From Rhizobium sp. BK399 (GTDB lineage: Bacteria; Pseudomonadota; Alphaproteobacteria; Rhizobiales; Rhizobiaceae), in the NCBI RefSeq assembly GCF_014194695.1, contig NZ_JACIAH010000013.1, positions 110,357 to 174,356 of the forward strand: 64,000 nt of DNA. The letters run 5' to 3'. Made by a program: the position numbers and the translations under genes. The notes under the pieces are model-generated. The model was not told where the DNA came from. It was given only the letters and a program-made list of their open reading frames with translations, and did not search any database. Below, piece by piece: positions 54,040 through 63,594 of the stretch. Every line of letters starts with the position of its first letter. Positions within the stretch are counted from its first letter, which is position 1.

Positions 54040-55452
54040 ATGGACATGCGTCCGGATCCCTTCGTACCGCCCGCGCCGTTACCTCGTACGGTGCCGCCGA
54101 GCCGTCTTCAGATAATTCGAACCATTCTGCGCAACCCGCTGGAGCTCTGGGGCGAGCCCTCCTACACGCTGCCGTGGATTCAGACACGGTTCTTTCGCGA
54201 AAGGACCCTGATCGTCAACGATCCGGGCCTAATCCGTCATGTTCTCGTCGATAACGCCGCGAACTACCGCATGTCGGATATTCGCCAGCTTATTTTGCGT
54301 CCGATCCTGCGCGACGGGCTGCTGACGGCGGAGGGGGATGTCTGGAAGCGCTCTCGAAAGGCGGTGGCGCCGGTTTTCACGCCTCGTCATGCCAACGGTT
54401 TTGCCGGGCAGATGCTGTGCCAGTCCGAAGATTATGCGAGGAAATACGAAGCAGCCGGCAGTGACGGCAAGGTCTTCGAGATTGCCGCCGACATGACGGA
54501 GCTGACCTTCGCCATTCTTGCCGATACGCTGTTTTCGGGCGAGATCGTCACCTCCTCCGACAGCTTTGCCGACGACGTAAACGCCCTGCTGCATCGCATG
54601 GGGCGCGTCGATCCGATGGATTTGCTGCGCGCCCCGTCTTGGGTTCCGCGCGTCACGCGCATCGGCGGGCAGAAAGTGCTCGACAAATTCCGCAACATCG
54701 TGCGCCAGACCATGGATGCCCGGCTGGCTCGCATGCAGGCCGATCGAGCCTCCACACCGGACGACTTTCTGACCTTGCTCCTTGATCAGGCTGAGACCGG
54801 CGGACTGACGAATGACGAAATAGAGGACAATATCCTCACCTTTATCGGCGCCGGCCATGAGACGACGGCACGCGCACTTGCCTGGACGCTTTATTGCGTG
54901 GCCAACACGCCGCACATCCGCGGGGCGATGGAGGAGGAGATCGATCGCGTTCTGGCCCAGGATGTCGAACCGGTGAAGTGGCTCGACCTGATGCCGTATA
55001 CGCGCGCCGCCTTTGAGGAGGCGCTGCGGCTCTATCCGCCGGCGCCGTCGATCAATCGTGCCGCCATCACCGCCGATCGCTGGACCGACGCGAAAGGCGA
55101 AACGGTGGAGATCGAGGCAGGTGTCACCGTCCTCATCATGCCGTGGACGCTGCATCGCCACGAACTCTATTGGGACAAGCCGCGCGCCTATATCCCGGAG
55201 CGGTTCCTGCCGGAGAACCGCGGTAGCATCGGGCGCTTCCAGTTCCTGCCGTTCGGTGCCGGGCCGCGTGTCTGTATCGGCGCAACCTTTGCGCTACAGG
55301 AGGCTGTCATCGCTCTCGCCGTGCTGATGCACCGTTTCCGCTTCGATGTGACAAACCAGACCAATCCCTGGCCGGTGCAGAAACTGACGACGCAGCCGCA
55401 AAACGGTCTGCCGATGCTCGTCACGTCGAGATATGTTCCCGAACGGACATAA
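54040..55452 (+). CDS. Cytochrome P450
   Basis: 470-residue monooxygenase. I-helix GAGHETT (270-276), ExxR EALR (327-330), heme loop FGAGPRVCIG with Cys412. No membrane anchor, so soluble. No ferredoxin or reductase gene is adjacent, so redox partners must be encoded elsewhere; substrate not assignable. ATG 54040 or 54046. Confidence 0.95.
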   Translation: MDMRPDPFVPPAPLPRTVPPSRLQIIRTILRNPLELWGEPSYTLPWIQTRFFRERTLIVNDPGLIRHVLVDNAANYRMSDIRQLILRPILRDGLLTAEGDVWKRSRKAVAPVFTPRHANGFAGQMLCQSEDYARKYEAAGSDGKVFEIAADMTELTFAILADTLFSGEIVTSSDSFADDVNALLHRMGRVDPMDLLRAPSWVPRVTRIGGQKVLDKFRNIVRQTMDARLARMQADRASTPDDFLTLLLDQAETGGLTNDEIEDNILTFIGAGHETTARALAWTLYCVANTPHIRGAMEEEIDRVLAQDVEPVKWLDLMPYTRAAFEEALRLYPPAPSINRAAITADRWTDAKGETVEIEAGVTVLIMPWTLHRHELYWDKPRAYIPERFLPENRGSIGRFQFLPFGAGPRVCIGATFALQEAVIALAVLMHRFRFDVTNQTNPWPVQKLTTQPQNGLPMLVTSRYVPERT

Positions 55453-55544
55453 ATCTTTAGAACTATTGCATAATTGACTATGAATGAAAGCCGGGCAAAG
55501 TAGCAGCATGCAAAACCCCGTTTGTGGGTCTAAGGAGATATTGA

Positions 55545-57716
55545 ATGAGCCGCATCGATAAAAACGGTCTTGCTGTTGAGGCCGTCCTTCATGATTTCTT
55601 GGTCAAGGAAGCGCTGCCCGGCTTGAAGATCGATGCCGAAAAGTTCTTTACCGATTTCTCGGCGATCGTTCACGATCTGGCGCCGCGCAATCGCGAACTG
55701 CTCGCAAAGCGTGATGCACTCCAGCTCCGCATCGATGACTGGTACCGCCAGCATGGTGCGCCGACCGATATCGAAGCCTATCAGGTGTTTCTGCGCGACA
55801 TCGGCTATATGCTGCCGGAAGGCTCGGATTTCCAGGTTACCACGACGAACGTCGACCCTGAGATCGCTTCGATTGCCGGTCCTCAGCTCGTCGTTCCCGT
55901 GATGAATGCTCGCTACGCGCTGAACGCTGCCAATGCTCGTTGGGGATCGCTCTATGACGCGCTCTACGGCACGGACGCGATTCCCGAGACCGATGGCGCC
56001 GAGAAGGGCAAAGGCTACAATCCGAAGCGCGGCGAAAAGGTCATTGCCTGGGCTCGCGATTTCCTGGACACAGCCGCGCCGCTCGATGGCTGGAGTTGGA
56101 AGGATGTTGCGACGTTTGCTGTCAAGGACGGGGCTCTCGCGATCACCTCGACCGACGGCGAGCATGTTTCGCTGACCGATCCAGCGCATTTTGCCGGCTA
56201 TCAGGGAGATGCCGCGACGCCGTCTCACATCCTGCTCAAGAACAACGGCATCCACGTCGACATTGTCATCGATGCCTCGACCGCCATTGGCAAGAGCGAC
56301 CCGGCCCATATTTCCGACGTCTGGCTAGAATCGGCAATCACGACGATTATGGACTGCGAGGACTCGGTTGCAGCCGTCGATGCCGAAGACAAGGTCGTCG
56401 TCTATCGCAACTGGCTTGGCCTCATGAAGGGCGACCTTCAGGAGGAAGTGTCGAAGGGCGGCTCGAGTTTCATTCGCAAACTCAATCCTGATCTGCAGTA
56501 CAGCGATCCGTCAGGCACGCCGTTCGAAGTGCATCGCCGCTCATTAATGCTGGTTCGCAACGTCGGCCACCTGATGACGAATCCGGCAATCCTTGATCGC
56601 GAAGGCAATGAAGTGCCCGAAGGGATCATGGACGCAATGATTACGGGCATGATTGCGCTCTACGACGTCGGCCCGAACGGCCGCCGCAAGAATTCCCGCG
56701 CCGGTTCGGTTTATGTGGTCAAGCCGAAGATGCACGGCCCCGAGGAAGTTGCCTTCGCCGCCGAGATCTTCTCGCGCGTCGAAGATGCCCTCGGCATGGC
56801 GCGCAACGCCATCAAGATGGGCATAATGGACGAGGAACGGCGCACCACCGTCAACCTCAAGGAATGCATCCGCGCCGCCCGCGAACGTGTCGTCTTTATC
56901 AACACCGGCTTCCTCGACCGCACCGGCGACGAGATCCACACGTCGATGGAAGCAGGGCCGATGATTCGCAAGGGCGACATGAAGCAGGCCGCCTGGATCG
57001 CGGCCTACGAGAACTGGAACGTGGATATCGGTCTCGAATGCGGCCTTTCCGGCCATGCTCAGATCGGCAAGGGCATGTGGGCCATGCCGGATCTGATGGC
57101 GGCGATGCTGGAGCAGAAGATCGCGCACCCGAAGGCCGGCGCCAATACCGCCTGGGTTCCGTCGCCGACCGCCGCGACGCTGCACGCCACCCATTATCAC
57201 CGCGTCAATGTCGCCCGCGTCCAGCAGGGCTTGAAGGATCGCGCCCGCGCCAAGCTTTCCGACATCCTCTCGGTGCCTGTTGCTATCAGGCCGAATTGGA
57301 CGCCGGAGGAAATCCAGCGCGAACTCGACAACAATGCCCAGGGCATTCTGGGTTACGTTGTCCGTTGGGTCGATCAGGGCGTCGGCTGCTCCAAGGTGCC
57401 TGACATCAACAATGTCGGCCTCATGGAAGACCGTGCGACGCTGCGCATCTCCGCCCAGCATATGGCCAACTGGCTGCATCACAAGGTGACAAGCGAAGAG
57501 CAGATCGTCGAGACAATGAAGCGTATGGCCGCGATCGTCGACCAGCAGAATGCATCCGATCCAGCCTACGCGCCGATGGCTGCCGATTTCGACGGTTCGA
57601 TCGCCTTCCAGGCGGCACTCGATCTTGTCCTGAAGGGTAGGGGGCAGCCGAACGGTTATACCGAGCCGGTCCTCCATCGTCGCCGCCTCGAGCTGAAGGC
57701 CAAGCAGACAATCTGA
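55545..57716 (+). CDS. glcB: Malate synthase G
   Basis: 723-residue glyoxylate-cycle enzyme, glyoxylate plus acetyl-CoA to malate. The family regions SIMDCEDSVAAVDAEDKV, SVYVVKPKMHGPEEVAF, FLDRTGDEIHTSMEAGPM and GKGMWAMPDLM are present; length is that of form G. Good ATG after AAGGAGA. Convergent with the transpeptidase across a shared terminator. Confidence 0.97.
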   Translation: MSRIDKNGLAVEAVLHDFLVKEALPGLKIDAEKFFTDFSAIVHDLAPRNRELLAKRDALQLRIDDWYRQHGAPTDIEAYQVFLRDIGYMLPEGSDFQVTTTNVDPEIASIAGPQLVVPVMNARYALNAANARWGSLYDALYGTDAIPETDGAEKGKGYNPKRGEKVIAWARDFLDTAAPLDGWSWKDVATFAVKDGALAITSTDGEHVSLTDPAHFAGYQGDAATPSHILLKNNGIHVDIVIDASTAIGKSDPAHISDVWLESAITTIMDCEDSVAAVDAEDKVVVYRNWLGLMKGDLQEEVSKGGSSFIRKLNPDLQYSDPSGTPFEVHRRSLMLVRNVGHLMTNPAILDREGNEVPEGIMDAMITGMIALYDVGPNGRRKNSRAGSVYVVKPKMHGPEEVAFAAEIFSRVEDALGMARNAIKMGIMDEERRTTVNLKECIRAARERVVFINTGFLDRTGDEIHTSMEAGPMIRKGDMKQAAWIAAYENWNVDIGLECGLSGHAQIGKGMWAMPDLMAAMLEQKIAHPKAGANTAWVPSPTAATLHATHYHRVNVARVQQGLKDRARAKLSDILSVPVAIRPNWTPEEIQRELDNNAQGILGYVVRWVDQGVGCSKVPDINNVGLMEDRATLRISAQHMANWLHHKVTSEEQIVETMKRMAAIVDQQNASDPAYAPMAADFDGSIAFQAALDLVLKGRGQPNGYTEPVLHRRRLELKAKQTI

Positions 57717-57734
57717 CAAGGACGAACCAATGGA

Positions 57735-57769
57735 AAAGGCCGCCGGAACGATGTTCCGGCGGCCTTTTT
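57735..57769. terminator. Bidirectional terminator between glcB and the L,D-transpeptidase
   Basis: GGCCGCCGGAAC-gat-GTTCCGGCGGCC, perfect 12-bp stem, flanked by AAAA and TTTTTAAT. Confidence 0.9.
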
Positions 57770-57791
57770 AATACCCATTTTTCAGCGCCGC

Positions 57792-58478
57792 TTACTGGAT
57801 AACGATGACCTTCGAGGTCGTCTTGCCCGGACGTACGCGGCTGTAGAGATCGATGACGTCCTGGTTCATCAGACGAATACAGCCAGACGAGGCAGCGGTG
57901 CCGATCGAAGCCCATTCCGGCGTACCGTGCAGGCGGAACAGGGTGTCCTGACCCTTTTCGTTGAAGAGATACATGGCGCGCGCGCCGAGCGGGTTGCTGA
58001 GGCCGGGGCCCATGCCCTCCTCGACATATTTGGCGACCTCGGGCTTGCGCTCGGCCATTTCCTTCGGGGGATGCCAGGTCGGCCATTCCTGCTTCCATGC
58101 GACATAGGCCGTACCCGCCCATGCGAAGCCCTGCTTGCCGACGCCGATGCCGTAACGCATCGCCTTGCCGCCGGGCAGGATGTAATAGAGGAAGCGTTCG
58201 CGGGTGTTGACGATGATCGTGCCCGGGCGCTCGGTGGTTTCGTAGGAGACGATCTGGCGGCGGAACTGCGGCTTGACCCTCTGGATCGGGATCGCCGGCA
58301 GCGAATATCCGGCATCCGTCGTCACGCCATAGGCGTCGTCGAAGATCTGCGCGGTCTGAACGGTCGGCCCCGGCGCGACCTTGTCTTCGACGGAGGCGCT
58401 CTCGATAGTCGAGGAGCAACCGGCCAGAGCGAGCGTCGCCATCAGGCCGAATACAGGAAATGCATTGCGGATGCGCAT
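57792..58478 (-). CDS. L,D-transpeptidase (YkuD) lipoprotein
   Basis: 228 residues. Lipobox LALAGC (Cys21) after a hydrophobic signal. The YkuD domain has HGTPEW and SSGCIRLMN with nucleophile Cys200. Family members crosslink peptidoglycan 3-3 or attach lipoproteins to it. Rhizobiaceae rely on such enzymes for polar growth. It is convergent with glcB and divergent from mmcB across 181 bp. Confidence 0.94.
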   Translation of the reverse strand: MRIRNAFPVFGLMATLALAGCSSTIESASVEDKVAPGPTVQTAQIFDDAYGVTTDAGYSLPAIPIQRVKPQFRRQIVSYETTERPGTIIVNTRERFLYYILPGGKAMRYGIGVGKQGFAWAGTAYVAWKQEWPTWHPPKEMAERKPEVAKYVEEGMGPGLSNPLGARAMYLFNEKGQDTLFRLHGTPEWASIGTAASSGCIRLMNQDVIDLYSRVRPGKTTSKVIVIQ

Positions 58479-58659
58479 GGATGTCTCTTAGGAAATGGGC
58501 AAGGGGAGAACGGTCTTTTGAACCATCTTTGATTATGGTTTATTTTCGATTAACTTTGCCTTTGCAAGCTGTTGCAGTGCGGCAAAACCAATACGCAGCG
58601 GCAAATTAGAAGCGCATGGTTTTTTTGCAACAACGCGCGCGCCAGACCTACGGTTATCC

Positions 58660-59154
58660 ATGACGATTTTGAGTGTTTACAATAACAATCCGTTAATAGA
58701 CGGGCGACAGTCGGACAGAGCTATGCTGGTCCGCCGCGGGACTCAGATTTTACTTCATGAGATGCGTCACGCCGTATTGCCGGAGCTGTCGCTTGCCAGC
58801 GGACGACGGGCTGACTTGATCACGATTTCGGAGAAGGGCGAAATCTGGATCATCGAGATCAAGACCTCGGTGGAGGACTTCCGGGTTGACCGCAAATGGC
58901 CGGACTATCGCCTCCATTGCGACCGACTATTCTTCGCCACCCACAAGGATGTTCCGCTCGATATCTTCCCCGAGGATTGCGGCTTGTTTCTATCGGATGG
59001 CTACGGGGCGCATATGATCCGCGAGGCACCAGAGCATCGCCTTGCGCCAGCGACGCGAAAATCCGTGACGCTTAATTTCTCTCGCGCAGCCGCCCAGCGC
59101 CTGCTGATGGCCGAATGGGCAAACGGGAAGCCGTTTGAGGTCGACGATATCTGA
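58660..59154 (+). CDS. mmcB: MmcB-family DNA repair protein
   Basis: 164 residues. A restriction-endonuclease-like core is visible: RRADLITIS (Asp52) and IWIIEIKTSVEDF (Glu66, Lys68), then RLHCDRLFFATHKDV. Caulobacter MmcB acts with the ImuABC mutagenic repair pathway. The gene ends 2 bp before the convergent actR end. Confidence 0.9.
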   Translation: MTILSVYNNNPLIDGRQSDRAMLVRRGTQILLHEMRHAVLPELSLASGRRADLITISEKGEIWIIEIKTSVEDFRVDRKWPDYRLHCDRLFFATHKDVPLDIFPEDCGLFLSDGYGAHMIREAPEHRLAPATRKSVTLNFSRAAAQRLLMAEWANGKPFEVDDI

Positions 59155-59156
59155 CG

Positions 59157-59732
59157 CTACTTCGGCGCGCGCTTGGCAAGGATCCGTTGCAACGTGCGGC
59201 GATGCATGTTGAGCCGCCGTGCAGTCTCCGAAACATTGCGCTCGCACATCTCATAAACCCGCTGGATATGCTCCCAGCGCACACGGTCGGCCGACATCGG
59301 GTTCTCCGGCAGTTCCGCCTTCTCGCCGGCGCGCTGGGTGAGGGCGGCGTAAACGTCGTCGGCATCGGTGGGCTTCGCCAGGTAGTCGACGGCGCCAAGT
59401 TTCACGGCCGTAACAGCGGTCGCAATATTTCCGTACCCCGTGAGGACGATGATCCGGGTGTCATCACGGCGCTGGCGGATGGCTTCGATCACATCCAACC
59501 CGTTGCCGTCGCCAAGTCGCAGATCGACCACTGCGTATTTGGGCGGATGGCTCTTCGATTTGGCAACGCCCTCCGCGACCGATTCCGCAGTCTCAACCTT
59601 GAAGCCACGTGTCTCCATCGCGCGCGCCAGTCGGCGCAGAAACGGGCCATCGTCATCGACGATCAGAAGGCTGGCATCCGGACCAATATGATCCGCATCT
59701 GCGAGGGAGGAGTCGTGGTCAAGCTCGTTCAT
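59157..59732 (-). CDS. actR: ActR (RegA/PrrA) response regulator
   Basis: 191 residues from ATG 59732 (GGGA upstream; a TTG three codons earlier is weaker). Receiver with IVDDDGPFL and phospho-acceptor Asp70 in VVDLRLGDGNG, and a Fis-type HTH at the C-terminus (VRWEHIQRVYEMCERNVSETARRLNMHRRTLQ). Redox/acid-tolerance regulator partner of ActS; controls nitrogen-, CO2- and respiration-linked genes in relatives. It lies 69 bp downstream of actS. Confidence 0.95.
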   Translation of the reverse strand: MNELDHDSSLADADHIGPDASLLIVDDDGPFLRRLARAMETRGFKVETAESVAEGVAKSKSHPPKYAVVDLRLGDGNGLDVIEAIRQRRDDTRIIVLTGYGNIATAVTAVKLGAVDYLAKPTDADDVYAALTQRAGEKAELPENPMSADRVRWEHIQRVYEMCERNVSETARRLNMHRRTLQRILAKRAPK

Positions 59733-59801
59733 GTTCGTCAATCCCGGCAGCTGCCTGCCTGATAAAAGTCAAGTGTCCCGCTGTTCATTAAGCCGATAGC
59801 G

Positions 59802-61112
59802 TCATTTTGTCGAATTTGCATCGATCAGCATGCGCGGCCATTCGACACGCACCCGCGCTCCAGCCGTCTCGGGCATGCGGTTCTCGAACACCAGCGACGC
59901 GCCCGATCGTTCGAGGAGAGTCTTGGCGATGAAGAGGCCGAGCCCCAGCCCGCCGGCCCGGTCTTCCCTCTGCCTCTTGGTGACATAGGGCTCGCCAATC
60001 CGGGTCAGGATATCAGGGGAATAACCGTCGCCGTCGTCCTCCACCGTGATGCGAACTTTTCTGACATCATGCTCGACGGTCACAATCACCTTGTCGCGCG
60101 CGTAATCGACAGCGTTTTCGATCAAATTGCCGAGCCCGTACATAATGCCGGCGTTGCGGTCAGTCACTGGCTCGCCCTTGCGCGGGCTCTTCTCGATCAG
60201 TTCGAGTTTGATCCCGAATTCTCTGTGAGGCGCCACGATCTCTTCCATCATTGACGACAAAGGCAGCCGCCGGAGATGAGCTTCGCCTTCCGCAGAAAGC
60301 GTTGCCAGCCGCCGCAGGATGTCGCGGCACCGCTCGCTCTGGCTGCGCAACAGTTGCACATCCTCGCGAAAGCGGTCGTCATTCTTCAGTTCGCGCTCCA
60401 TTTCCTTGGCAACGACGCTGATGGTGGCGAGTGGCGTTCCCAGTTCGTGTGCTGCGGCGGCAGCAAGACCGTCGAGCTGAGAAAGGTGCTTCTCGCGCTG
60501 CAGCACCAACTCGGTGGCCGCCAGCGCATCGGCCAGCTGGCTCGCCTCCATCGAGACCCGGTATGCATAGAAGGCGGCAAAAGCCATGGTCGATGCGATC
60601 GAGCACCAGACACCGAACTGCATCACGGTATGGACGTTGATCTCGACGCCATCGAACCACGGCAAGGGAAAGGGGGAAAAGGCGAGGATAGTGATGCAGA
60701 CCATCGCGATCAGAATAAGCACGGTGCTGAAGCGGATCGGCTGCGATGCGAAGGAAATGATGACGGGAACGCAGACGAGGGCCGCAAAGGGATTGGCCAG
60801 GCCGCCGGTGATGAAGAGCAGTGCGCAGAGCTGCAGAAGGTCGAAGCCGAGCAGCACGAAGGCCGCGCCGGGATAGAGCCGGTGTGTCGGCGGATAGCGG
60901 ATCATCAGGTAGAAATTGACGGCCGCCAGGGCTGCGATCAGCGCCGCGCAGGCACCAAGTGGAAGCGGAAACTTGAGCCAGAAGGCAACGATGAACACAG
61001 TCACAGCCTGGCCGCCCACGGCAAGCCATCGCAGCCGCACCAGCGTTTGAAGTCTCAGGCGCCTGCTGCTGTGCCTATCTTCTTCCGGCGAACTCACGAC
61101 ATTATCGACCAT
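59802..61112 (-). CDS. actS: ActS (RegB/PrrB) membrane redox sensor kinase
   Basis: 436 residues with six predicted membrane helices to about 195. Quinone-sensing motif GGLANPFAALV, phospho-acceptor His222 in AAAAHELGTPLA, redox Cys262 in SERCRDILRRL (the RegB disulfide Cys equivalent), and HATPase with NLIENAVDYA and GGLGLGLFIA. All functional residues are kept. Confidence 0.95.
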   Translation of the reverse strand: MVDNVVSSPEEDRHSSRRLRLQTLVRLRWLAVGGQAVTVFIVAFWLKFPLPLGACAALIAALAAVNFYLMIRYPPTHRLYPGAAFVLLGFDLLQLCALLFITGGLANPFAALVCVPVIISFASQPIRFSTVLILIAMVCITILAFSPFPLPWFDGVEINVHTVMQFGVWCSIASTMAFAAFYAYRVSMEASQLADALAATELVLQREKHLSQLDGLAAAAAHELGTPLATISVVAKEMERELKNDDRFREDVQLLRSQSERCRDILRRLATLSAEGEAHLRRLPLSSMMEEIVAPHREFGIKLELIEKSPRKGEPVTDRNAGIMYGLGNLIENAVDYARDKVIVTVEHDVRKVRITVEDDGDGYSPDILTRIGEPYVTKRQREDRAGGLGLGLFIAKTLLERSGASLVFENRMPETAGARVRVEWPRMLIDANSTK

Positions 61113-61140
61113 CTGATATCCCCATGGGCTATGCTAGGGC

Positions 61141-63594
61141 TCATGTACCACGCGGCTTCGCCCGTGTCGTCGGCATGGCGTCTTCCGGTCGTTCGGGCCA
61201 GGGATGCTTGGGATAGCGGCCGCGCATCTCGGCCCGCACATCTTTCCAAGATCCGGCCCAGAATCCGGGCAGATCACGTGTCGTCTGAATCGGCCGGTGC
61301 GCCGGTGAGGTCAGCTCGAGAAGTAATGGTAGTCGTCCGCCGCCGATCGCGGGATGCTGCCTGAGGCCAAACAGCTCCTGCACACGGATCGTCAGAACAG
61401 GCTCCTCGCCGCTATATTGAATTGGATGCCGCTGTCCGGTCGGCGCTTCGAAATGCGTCGGCGCGAGACGTGAGAGATCGCGCTGCAGCTCGTGTGGGAT
61501 CAGCGCCATCAATCCGTTCGAGAGTGCGGACGAAGAGATGTCGGAAATCCCCCGGGCATCCGTCTGGTAGGGAACGAACCAATCGTCCAAGCGCGCAACC
61601 AGTGCCGCGTCGCTGACGTCAGGCCACGGGCCGCCGATGCTGCGATGAAGAAAGCCGATGCGTTCGCGCAACTGCAGGGCTTCTTTGGAAAACGGCAGCT
61701 GTTCCAACCCCAACTCGCGCACACCGTCTGCCAGCGCGCGGCTGACGGCTTCGCCGGTGGGGCGGGGCAGAGGTGTCTCGTCGAAGATAATGGCGCCGAG
61801 CCGTGTCGCCCGCCTGGCTCTCACCTGCCGGCTCTGCCGGTCGAAGACGATCTGATCGCCGGTCGAAATGGCGCCGGGCAGGTCCTCCTCGATGTCGGCG
61901 CGTGAGATCTCGGCTGCCGACAGGACGCGCCCTTGCGCGGCCCGACCCGTCAAGTCTGCGATGACGAGCATCGGGCTGCCGGCGAGCCGTTCGGTTTCCG
62001 GCAGTTCGGCGCCGCGCCCGTTCGCCATCAGGAAGCGGCCTCTGCCGCCGCGCTGCAGTGCGATGCGGTCCGGAAAGGCGTGCAGCAACAGCCGTCCCGT
62101 CTGGCTCGGTTCCGTTGCTTTGGTGACATCGAGACCCTTGGCCAGTCGAGCCGCCAGCTGACGCGCGCCTTCGACGCGATCGCCGCGCTCCGAGCGAAAG
62201 CGCCGCATCCGCTCTTCGAGGTCTATGCTGGGGCCTCCGAGCCCCTGTTCAGTCAGCAGCACCGCAAGCTCCGCTGCATCTCTTGCATGCCCCGTCTCGC
62301 CTGCCGAAATCACCATGGCGGCCAGACGCGGTGGCAGGGCAAGATCGCGCATCATCTTTCCGCGCCGCGTCAAAGCACCTTCCTTGTCGAGTGCACCGAG
62401 CTGAACTAGCAGCGTACGTGCTTCGGAAAGCGTCGTCTCCGGCGGCTGATCGACGAAGGAGAGCGAACGTGTGTCCTGAACGCCCCAATTCGCCAAGTCG
62501 AGGACAAGGCCGGAGAGATCGCTGGAGAGTATTTGTGGCGGTGTAAATGCCGGCAGTGCGGCAGTCTGTCCCTGGTGCCACAGGCGGATGGCGATACCCG
62601 GCTCGGTTCGGCCGGCGCGCCCGGCGCGCTGGTCCGCCGAGGCGCGCGACACGCGCACCGTCTCCAGCCGCGTGATGCCGGTTGACGCCTCGAACACCGG
62701 TAGCCGCTGCAGACCGCTGTCGATAACAATCCGCACACCGTCGATGGTGATTGATGTCTCGGCGATCGAGGTGGCGAGCACGATCTTGCGCGTTCCTGGC
62801 TCGGCCGGCCGGATCGCCGCGTCCTGTTCCCGCTGTGTGAGATTGCCGTAGAGCGGAGCGATCAGTGTCTGTGACCCGAAGCGCCCTTCGAGCCGCTCAG
62901 CGGTGCGCGCGATTTCTGCTTGGCCAGGCAGGAAGGCAAGGATCGATCCGCTTTCGCTGGCGTGCGCGTTTGTGACGGCGCGCGCCATCGTTTCTTCGAT
63001 GCGCTCGCTTGCAGGTCGATCCTGATAGCGGATATCGATCGGAAAGCTGCGCCCCATGCTTTCGACGAGCGGGGGCTGGTCCAGGAGTGTCATGATGCGC
63101 GCCACGTCGAGCGTCGCTGACATCACCAGCACCCGCAGGTCTTCGCGCAAAGCGGATTGTACGTCCAGCGCCAGCGCCAGTCCGAAGTCGGCGTCGAGCG
63201 AACGCTCGTGGAACTCATCAAAGATCACCGTCGACACGCCCGAGAGTTCCGGATCATCGAGGATCATGCGTGCGAACACGCCTTCCGTGACCACCTCGAT
63301 GCGGGTCTTGGCCGATATTCTGGTGTCGAGGCGCATGCGATAGCCGACGGTCTCACCTACGGTCTCACCGAGCAACGATGCCATACGGCTTGCCGCCGCC
63401 CTGGCTGCCAGACGCCGCGGCTCGAGAAGCACGATCTTGCCATCGCCACGCCAATCCTGATCAAGCAGATAAAGGGGAACAAGCGTAGTCTTGCCGGCGC
63501 CGGGAGGAGCAGACAGCACCGCGCGGCGCTCTGCGGCGAGCGCCGCGCCGATATCCGGGAGAACGTCTGAGACCGGAAGGTCCGGCAAAGTCAT
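61141..63594 (-). CDS. hrpB: HrpB-type ATP-dependent DExH helicase
   Basis: 817 residues. Walker A SAPPGAGKTTLVPL, DEFH motif VIFDEFHERSLDADFG, SATLD, the C-terminal helicase domain with QRAGRAGRT, and the HrpB C-terminal domain (HPIQYSGEEPVLTIRVQELFG). The in vivo role of HrpB is unknown in most bacteria. A GTG three codons upstream (63603) is possible. It is 29 bp from actS. Confidence 0.95.
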   Translation of the reverse strand: MTLPDLPVSDVLPDIGAALAAERRAVLSAPPGAGKTTLVPLYLLDQDWRGDGKIVLLEPRRLAARAAASRMASLLGETVGETVGYRMRLDTRISAKTRIEVVTEGVFARMILDDPELSGVSTVIFDEFHERSLDADFGLALALDVQSALREDLRVLVMSATLDVARIMTLLDQPPLVESMGRSFPIDIRYQDRPASERIEETMARAVTNAHASESGSILAFLPGQAEIARTAERLEGRFGSQTLIAPLYGNLTQREQDAAIRPAEPGTRKIVLATSIAETSITIDGVRIVIDSGLQRLPVFEASTGITRLETVRVSRASADQRAGRAGRTEPGIAIRLWHQGQTAALPAFTPPQILSSDLSGLVLDLANWGVQDTRSLSFVDQPPETTLSEARTLLVQLGALDKEGALTRRGKMMRDLALPPRLAAMVISAGETGHARDAAELAVLLTEQGLGGPSIDLEERMRRFRSERGDRVEGARQLAARLAKGLDVTKATEPSQTGRLLLHAFPDRIALQRGGRGRFLMANGRGAELPETERLAGSPMLVIADLTGRAAQGRVLSAAEISRADIEEDLPGAISTGDQIVFDRQSRQVRARRATRLGAIIFDETPLPRPTGEAVSRALADGVRELGLEQLPFSKEALQLRERIGFLHRSIGGPWPDVSDAALVARLDDWFVPYQTDARGISDISSSALSNGLMALIPHELQRDLSRLAPTHFEAPTGQRHPIQYSGEEPVLTIRVQELFGLRQHPAIGGGRLPLLLELTSPAHRPIQTTRDLPGFWAGSWKDVRAEMRGRYPKHPWPERPEDAMPTTRAKPRGT

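Noticed and set aside
56544..58419. Two long minus-strand frames over glcB and the transpeptidase
   Set aside because: Shadow frames; the YkuD lipoprotein frame has a lipobox and catalytic Cys, and glcB is certain on the other strand.
58508..58523. GAAC-N8-GAAC upstream of mmcB, resembling the alphaproteobacterial LexA box
   Set aside because: The established spacing is seven bases; here it is eight, so LexA binding is unlikely.
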